In this document: positions 60,085-64,000 of the stretch, piece after piece
How the letters are laid out: each line of letters opens with the position of its first letter
Numbering within the stretch: position 1 is the stretch's first letter
NCBI RefSeq assembly: GCF_000813325.1
Contig: NZ_BBQE01000009.1
Length of the DNA: 64,000 nucleotides
Direction: 5' to 3' (one strand)
From: Sulfurospirillum cavolei
GTDB taxonomy: Bacteria > Campylobacterota > Campylobacteria > Campylobacterales > Sulfurospirillaceae
The notes under the pieces: model-generated
What the model saw: the letters and a program-made list of their open reading frames with translations, nothing else
The model's database searches: none
What the model was told of the DNA's origin: nothing
Position numbers and translations under genes: made by a program

Positions 60085-60390
60085 ATGGAAATTATCGAAA
60101 CATCAATTTTTACCAAACGCATTACCGAAATTTTAAAAGATGATGAGTATAAAGAGCTTCAAAGCTTTTTATGTCAGCACCCTAAAAGCGGTGATGTTAT
60201 TCGAGGTTCTGGTGGGCTTAGAAAATTGCGATGGAACTTAAAAGGAACTGGTAAAAGTGGGGGTATCCGAAATATCTATTATTTTTTTGAAGATGAAAAT
60301 AGTATTTTGATGGTCTATGTGTATAAAAAGAGTGAAACAGAAGACCTCACTCCAAAACAGATTGATGCTTTGAGAAAAGCTTTTTTATAA
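60085..60390 (+). CDS. higB: RelE/HigB-type toxin
   Basis: This 101-residue protein has the RelE-superfamily core: FTKRITEILKDDEYKELQSFL, GDVIRGSGGLRKLRWNLKGTGKSGGIRNIYYFF and VYVYKKSETEDLTPKQI. RelE-family proteins cut mRNA on the ribosome. It is followed after 14 bp by its XRE antitoxin, the HigBA order (toxin first). Confidence 0.9.
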   Translation: MEIIETSIFTKRITEILKDDEYKELQSFLCQHPKSGDVIRGSGGLRKLRWNLKGTGKSGGIRNIYYFFEDENSILMVYVYKKSETEDLTPKQIDALRKAFL

Positions 60391-60404
60391 AAAGGATTTA
60401 ACCC

Positions 60405-60728
60405 ATGAAAAACGAAATGTTTGAAGAACTCTTAGAGAGTGTCAAAGAAGCAAAAGCAATTAAAAATAAAGAAGTAACACCAAGTAGAGCCTTTTTAATG
60501 CAAGAGCCTAATCCAAAAGATATTCGCACAAAACTTGAATTAACCCAAGCTCACTTTGCAGCACTTATGAATATAAGTGTCCATACCTTACGCAATTGGG
60601 AACAAGGACGACGACAACCAGAAGGACCAGCAAAAGTGCTTCTTAACATTGTATCTGAACACCCAGAAGTACTTTTACAGACAGAGAGCTATGCAGATAA
60701 AACCTGTGATGATACGCTTAGAGTATGA
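60405..60728 (+). CDS. higA: XRE-family antitoxin (HigA/NadS-like)
   Basis: This 107-residue protein has an XRE helix-turn-helix near residues 43-75 (LELTQAHFAALMNISVHTLRNWEQGRRQPEGPA pattern). The N-terminal helix (MFEELLESVKEAKAIKNKE) is the probable toxin-binding part. It neutralises the RelE-like toxin encoded upstream and probably represses the pair. Confidence 0.9.
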   Translation: MKNEMFEELLESVKEAKAIKNKEVTPSRAFLMQEPNPKDIRTKLELTQAHFAALMNISVHTLRNWEQGRRQPEGPAKVLLNIVSEHPEVLLQTESYADKTCDDTLRV

Positions 60729-60810
60729 TGCCCCTCAAAAGAAAAATCATTATGGAAAAGTCCTCTTTTTTGTGGTAGTTTTTGTGGGTATAATTATGCT
60801 TTACATGTAA
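60691..60810 (+). CDS. Possible 39-residue single-helix membrane protein
   Basis: A small frame begins at ATG 60691 inside the antitoxin gene and ends with TAA in a TTACATGTAA palindrome. It encodes a basic N-terminal part (MQIKPVMIRLEYDAPQKKNH) and one hydrophobic helix (GKVLFFVVVFVGIIMLYM). The ribosome site is weak. It might be a real small membrane protein or chance. Confidence 0.35.
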   Translation: MQIKPVMIRLEYDAPQKKNHYGKVLFFVVVFVGIIMLYM

Positions 60811-60877
60811 GGAAAACCCAAACATGATTCAATTTTCACAATATGCAATGAAAGAATGAAATAAAATTCTACTACTT

Positions 60878-60883
60878 TATAAT
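60878..60883 (+). promoter_or_regulatory. -10 element of the MBL-WD40 unit
   Basis: A TATAAT lies 26 bases before the ATG of the metallo-beta-lactamase gene. AAGGA lies at the ribosome position. It suggests an own promoter separate from the toxin-antitoxin pair. Confidence 0.45.
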
Positions 60884-60909
60884 TCAGTAAGCCTTTTCAA
60901 GGATATAAC

Positions 60910-62013
60910 ATGGTTAAAAGAGTTTTTCACCCAGTAGGACAAGGTGCATTTTATTCTGAGCACCATGATAATTTTACAGTAGTGTATGATTGTGGTTCTA
61001 CTTCAAAAAAACTTGCTTCAAAAGTAGTAGAACAATTTTTCAAACAAAATGATGTCATAGATATACTCTTTATTTCACATTTTGATTATGATCATGTGAG
61101 CAATATTCCTCAATTAATAAAACTCACAAAAATTAAAACAGTAGTTCTGCCACTATTGCATAATCATCAAAAAAACTTGCTTATTAATCTTTACAGAAGT
61201 TTAGGAAAAGATATTATAAATTTGATTGACAGCCCAGAAAATTTTTTTGGTAACAACACAAAGGTTATAAAAGTAAAACCATTTAACAGAAATGAAAATA
61301 ATATCACCTCTTTGGAAGTAAATCTTAATGAAAATGGCACTCAAGAAATTGAAAGTGGAACAATTTTGCTTAATAAGTTCAATCAATACTCATGGATATA
61401 TGTACCATATAATCATGAATATTTAACAAGAAATCTTATGCTTGAAAAACTGTTGACTACTAATGGATTTGATGTAGATAAATTAAAAAATGACCCGAGA
61501 TATACTTTAAGTGAAATTGATAGTGATTTAAAAACAACAAAAAATATATTTAAAAATATTTACAAAAAATTAGAAGGAACAATCAATATAAATTCAATGA
61601 TTGTGTATTCTGGTACAAAGCCTAATACTAAATCGAAGCTAAAAACAAATAGTATTTACTATAAGAATACATTTATCAATATGTATGACTATTTTAAGTA
61701 TTTTTGTAATGAAAAGATTGGATGTATTTATACGGGTGATAGTGATTTGAACATTGTAAATAATATTCCAACAATTTTCAAAGCATATTGGAATGATGTT
61801 GGAACTATTCAAATACCACATCATGGAAGTCTTAAAAGCTTTAATAAAAGTATTTTAGTTAGTCAAAATTATTTATGCCCAATTTCAGTTGGAAATAAAA
61901 ATTCTTACGGTCATCCATCTGATAAAGTGATTGTGGATATAATTAATCAAAAAAGTATTCCTTTTTGTGTGACTGAAGAAAAAAATACCCTTTTCATTCA
62001 AGATATTGGTTAA
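60910..62013 (+). CDS. ComEC-like metallo-beta-lactamase-fold hydrolase
   Basis: This 367-residue protein has a ComEC/Rec2-type metallo-beta-lactamase fold: the metal motif H57-F-D59-Y-D61-H62 within ISHFDYDHVSNIP (HxDxDH, the ComEC variant), a G276-D277 acidic site, HHGS at 304-307, and the terminal YGHPS at 333-337. No membrane segment or signal peptide is present, so it is a soluble domain without the ComEC channel. The fold occurs in nucleases and phosphodiesterases. It is 17 bp upstream of a WD40 repeat protein in an integrase island, so the two likely act together. AT content is high. Confidence 0.85.
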   Translation: MVKRVFHPVGQGAFYSEHHDNFTVVYDCGSTSKKLASKVVEQFFKQNDVIDILFISHFDYDHVSNIPQLIKLTKIKTVVLPLLHNHQKNLLINLYRSLGKDIINLIDSPENFFGNNTKVIKVKPFNRNENNITSLEVNLNENGTQEIESGTILLNKFNQYSWIYVPYNHEYLTRNLMLEKLLTTNGFDVDKLKNDPRYTLSEIDSDLKTTKNIFKNIYKKLEGTININSMIVYSGTKPNTKSKLKTNSIYYKNTFINMYDYFKYFCNEKIGCIYTGDSDLNIVNNIPTIFKAYWNDVGTIQIPHHGSLKSFNKSILVSQNYLCPISVGNKNSYGHPSDKVIVDIINQKSIPFCVTEEKNTLFIQDIG

Positions 62014-62030
62014 TGAATATTGGAGCCTAA

Positions 62031-63887
62031 ATGAAAACAAACCTCCCCGTAATCAAACAAGACAATGCTGTTGCTATACTCTCTAAAACCAAAAATCTCT
62101 TAAGTATCACCAATAGGCTTTTATCTAAAAACGAGATACAAGAAATTGTACAAGGCTTTAGGCATAAATATCTCTATCTTACTTGTTGCGTAGGTTCGGT
62201 ATATGCTGTTGCCATCACTCCTGATGGAAAGCAGATAGTCTATGGCGGCAATGATGAGATTATTAAAATCAGGGACATATACAGCGGAGTATGTATTAAA
62301 ACTCTTGAAGGGCATTCAAGCTATGTAAATTCCATTGCAATCACTCCTGATGGAAAAAAGATTGTCTCTGGAAGCCTTGATAAAACTATTAAAATATGGG
62401 ATTTATATAGTGGAGCTTGTCTAAATACCTTTGATAGACATACCGATAGAACTAGTTCTGTGATTATCGCCCCTGATGGGGAGAAGATAGTTTTTGGGTG
62501 CAATGATGGCACTATTAAAATTTTGGATATATACGATGGAAAATATCTAAAAACTTTTGAAGGGCATACAAACTCGATAATCTCTATTGCAATCACTCCT
62601 GATGGAAAAAAGATTATCTTTGGAAGCCATGACAATACTATTAAAATATGGGATATACTCAGTGATTCATGTCTTGAAACCCTTGAAAAGCATTCAAGTT
62701 TGGTAAATTCCATTGCAATCACGCCTGATGGAAAAAAGATTGTTTCTGGAAGTAGTGATGAGACTATTAAAATATGGGATATAGAAAGTGGAGTATGCCT
62801 CAGTACTCTTAATAGGCATACCAATAGTGTGAGTTCTGTTATCATTACCCCTGATGGCAAGCAAATTGTCTCTGGAAGCCATGATAACACTATTAAATTA
62901 TGGGATTTAGAAAGTGGAGTATGTCTTGAAACCATTGAGGGGCTTGAAAATGAAATCAACATTACCCCTGATGGAAAGCAGATAGTCTATGGAAGTGATG
63001 ATGAAACTATTAAAATATGGGATATAGAAAGTGGAGTATGCTTGAATACTTTTGAAGGGCATTCAGACTCAATAAATTCCATTGCAATCACTCCTGATAG
63101 AAAAAAGATTGTCTCTGGAAGCTATGATAACACTATTAAAGTATGGGATATAGAAAGTGGAGTATGCTTGAATACTTTTGAAGGGCATTCAAACTTGGTA
63201 ACCTCTATTGCCATTACCCCTGATGGCAAGCAAATTGTCTCTGGAAGCCATGATAACACTATTAAAATTTGGGACATACACAGCGGAGTATGTATTAAAA
63301 CTCTTGAAGGGCATTCAAGCTATGTAAATTCCATTGTAATCACTCCTGATGGAAAAAAGATTGTCTCTGGAAGCTATGATAACACTATTAAAATATGGGA
63401 TATAGAAAGTGGAGCATGTATTAAAACTATTGAAGGGCATACAAACTCGATAACCTCTATTGCCGTTACCCCCGATGGTAAGCAAATTGTTTCAGGTAGC
63501 GATGATAACACTATTAAATTATGGGATATAGAAAGTGGAGCATGCTTCAAAACCATTGAGGGGCATTCAAATGGGATAGAATCCATCTCCATTGCCTCAG
63601 ATGGAACGCAGATAGTCTCTGGGGGAGATACTTTTAATTGCACTATTAAAGTTTGGGATAAAGAAAGTGGGGCATATCTTAAAACACTTAAGGGGGGACC
63701 TACAGGATGGATAAATACCATCGCAATAACTCCTGATGGAAAGCAGATTGTTTCTATATGCGATTATAATACCATTAAAATATGGGATATTTTTAGTGGT
63801 GAAATAGTATATGAGCTCGTTAAGCCAAGTAACTATTTTTCGGTAGCACTCTATAAGGATGGACAGTTAATTGCTTTTATACAATGA
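62031..63887 (+). CDS. Fourteen-blade WD40 repeat protein
   Basis: This 618-residue protein has about 54 N-terminal residues (KQDNAVAILSKTKNLLSITN, helical) followed by 13 complete WD40 repeats and one partial repeat, each of about 42 residues with the core ITPDGKKIVSGS-D-TIKIWD-SG. The number fits two seven-blade propellers. Repeats are almost identical at DNA level. Repeat 7 lacks about four residues. Propellers of this type bind proteins or ligands; high repeat identity is typical of rapidly changing recognition proteins. No enzymatic domain is in this chain; the upstream MBL protein may be its effector. Confidence 0.9.
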   Translation: MKTNLPVIKQDNAVAILSKTKNLLSITNRLLSKNEIQEIVQGFRHKYLYLTCCVGSVYAVAITPDGKQIVYGGNDEIIKIRDIYSGVCIKTLEGHSSYVNSIAITPDGKKIVSGSLDKTIKIWDLYSGACLNTFDRHTDRTSSVIIAPDGEKIVFGCNDGTIKILDIYDGKYLKTFEGHTNSIISIAITPDGKKIIFGSHDNTIKIWDILSDSCLETLEKHSSLVNSIAITPDGKKIVSGSSDETIKIWDIESGVCLSTLNRHTNSVSSVIITPDGKQIVSGSHDNTIKLWDLESGVCLETIEGLENEINITPDGKQIVYGSDDETIKIWDIESGVCLNTFEGHSDSINSIAITPDRKKIVSGSYDNTIKVWDIESGVCLNTFEGHSNLVTSIAITPDGKQIVSGSHDNTIKIWDIHSGVCIKTLEGHSSYVNSIVITPDGKKIVSGSYDNTIKIWDIESGACIKTIEGHTNSITSIAVTPDGKQIVSGSDDNTIKLWDIESGACFKTIEGHSNGIESISIASDGTQIVSGGDTFNCTIKVWDKESGAYLKTLKGGPTGWINTIAITPDGKQIVSICDYNTIKIWDIFSGEIVYELVKPSNYFSVALYKDGQLIAFIQ

Positions 63888-63917
63888 TGACAATGAAAAA
63901 TATACTTAGGAATATGG

Positions 63918-64000
63918 ATGCATGAAATACTAAAAAGACTTGAGCTTATTAAGACAAGTATTGCTATTGAAGATGAAGAAATCATCAATCTTCAAGTCAT
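63918..64000 (+). CDS. Start of a further island gene
   Basis: A frame begins at ATG 63918 with AGGA seven bases upstream and runs out of the window after 27 codons. It is helical and acidic (MHEILKRLELIKTSIAIEDE) and lies 30 bp after the WD40 gene. It is probably the third gene of the MBL-WD40 unit. The family cannot be recognised from this part. Confidence 0.55.
   Translation, partial: MHEILKRLELIKTSIAIEDEEIINLQV

Noticed and set aside
62321..62962. Long open frame on the minus strand antisense to the WD40 gene
   Set aside because: Its repetition mirrors the WD40 repeats and comes from their codon usage; there is no ribosome site, and the plus-strand frame is clearly coding.
62031..63887. 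Regular DNA repeats that could look like a CRISPR array
   Set aside because: The period is about 126 bp, the repeats translate in frame as WD40 blades, and there are no short repeats with variable spacers or cas genes.

Overview
The window comes from a Campylobacterota (Epsilonproteobacteria) chromosome, most probably Sulfurospirillum or a close relative. The indicators are a futalosine-pathway menaquinone gene (mqnA), short Campylobacterota-style malic enzyme and GltX, a Wolinella-type protein-thiocarboxylate homocysteine cluster, and gene families typical of respiratory epsilonproteobacteria. Species identity is inferred from family resemblance only; no search was run.

Layout. 1-7.0 kb: housekeeping genes (partial SurA-like chaperone, gltX, malic enzyme, upp; opposite strand gdhA and mqnA), then TerC and an MreB-like protein to 8.05 kb. 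8.1-13.7 kb: arsenic/redox block led by an inverted-repeat operator (arsC-thioredoxin fusion, arsB, arsP, rhodanese, then a GGEEF protein and a C_GCAxxG_C_C protein). 13.7-15.05 kb: mnmA and tRNA-Thr(CGU). 15.2-25.0 kb: one leftward sulfate-to-homocysteine operon: DUF2061, cysH, cysD, cysN, hcyS, hcyF, hcyD, sir-TusA, cysG, metY. Sulfate is activated and reduced to sulfide, loaded on the carboxyl end of HcyS and transferred to O-acetylhomoserine. The three larger gaps inside this operon hold repeats, two of them a covarying 67-nt palindrome in opposite orientation.

25.1-34.4 kb: a two-component system and a Cus-type heavy-metal efflux operon, separated by an AT-rich ImmA/IrrE-DUF4411 pair. 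34.5-40.2 kb: small enzymes, a LysE exporter, a TetR-controlled acetolactate-synthase-like enzyme and a DTW protein. 40.2-46.2 kb: a segment that looks inserted, with a truncated Tat-signal gene at its left end and two gene relics at its right, containing a DevABC/TolC-type exporter and an FNR-like regulator, both behind perfect TTGAT-N4-ATCAA boxes. 46.2-58.6 kb: RelA/SpoT-domain protein, HxlR with a divergent quinone reductase/nitroreductase pair, a winged-helix/nucleotidyltransferase module, tex, a hydroxyacid dehydrogenase, DUF779 plus aldehyde dehydrogenase, a candidate small RNA, a Y-family polymerase and a deoxyribosyltransferase.

58.6-64.0 kb (beyond the window): an AT-rich island with a tyrosine recombinase, a RelE/HigB-like toxin-antitoxin pair, a ComEC-like metallo-beta-lactamase protein, a 14-blade WD40 protein with near-identical repeats, and the start of a further gene. 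The MBL-WD40 unit is the best candidate for an undescribed, possibly defence-related, system. Across the window the palindrome TTACATGTAA occurs at least 21 times, far above chance, in coding and intergenic DNA, with a patchy distribution.
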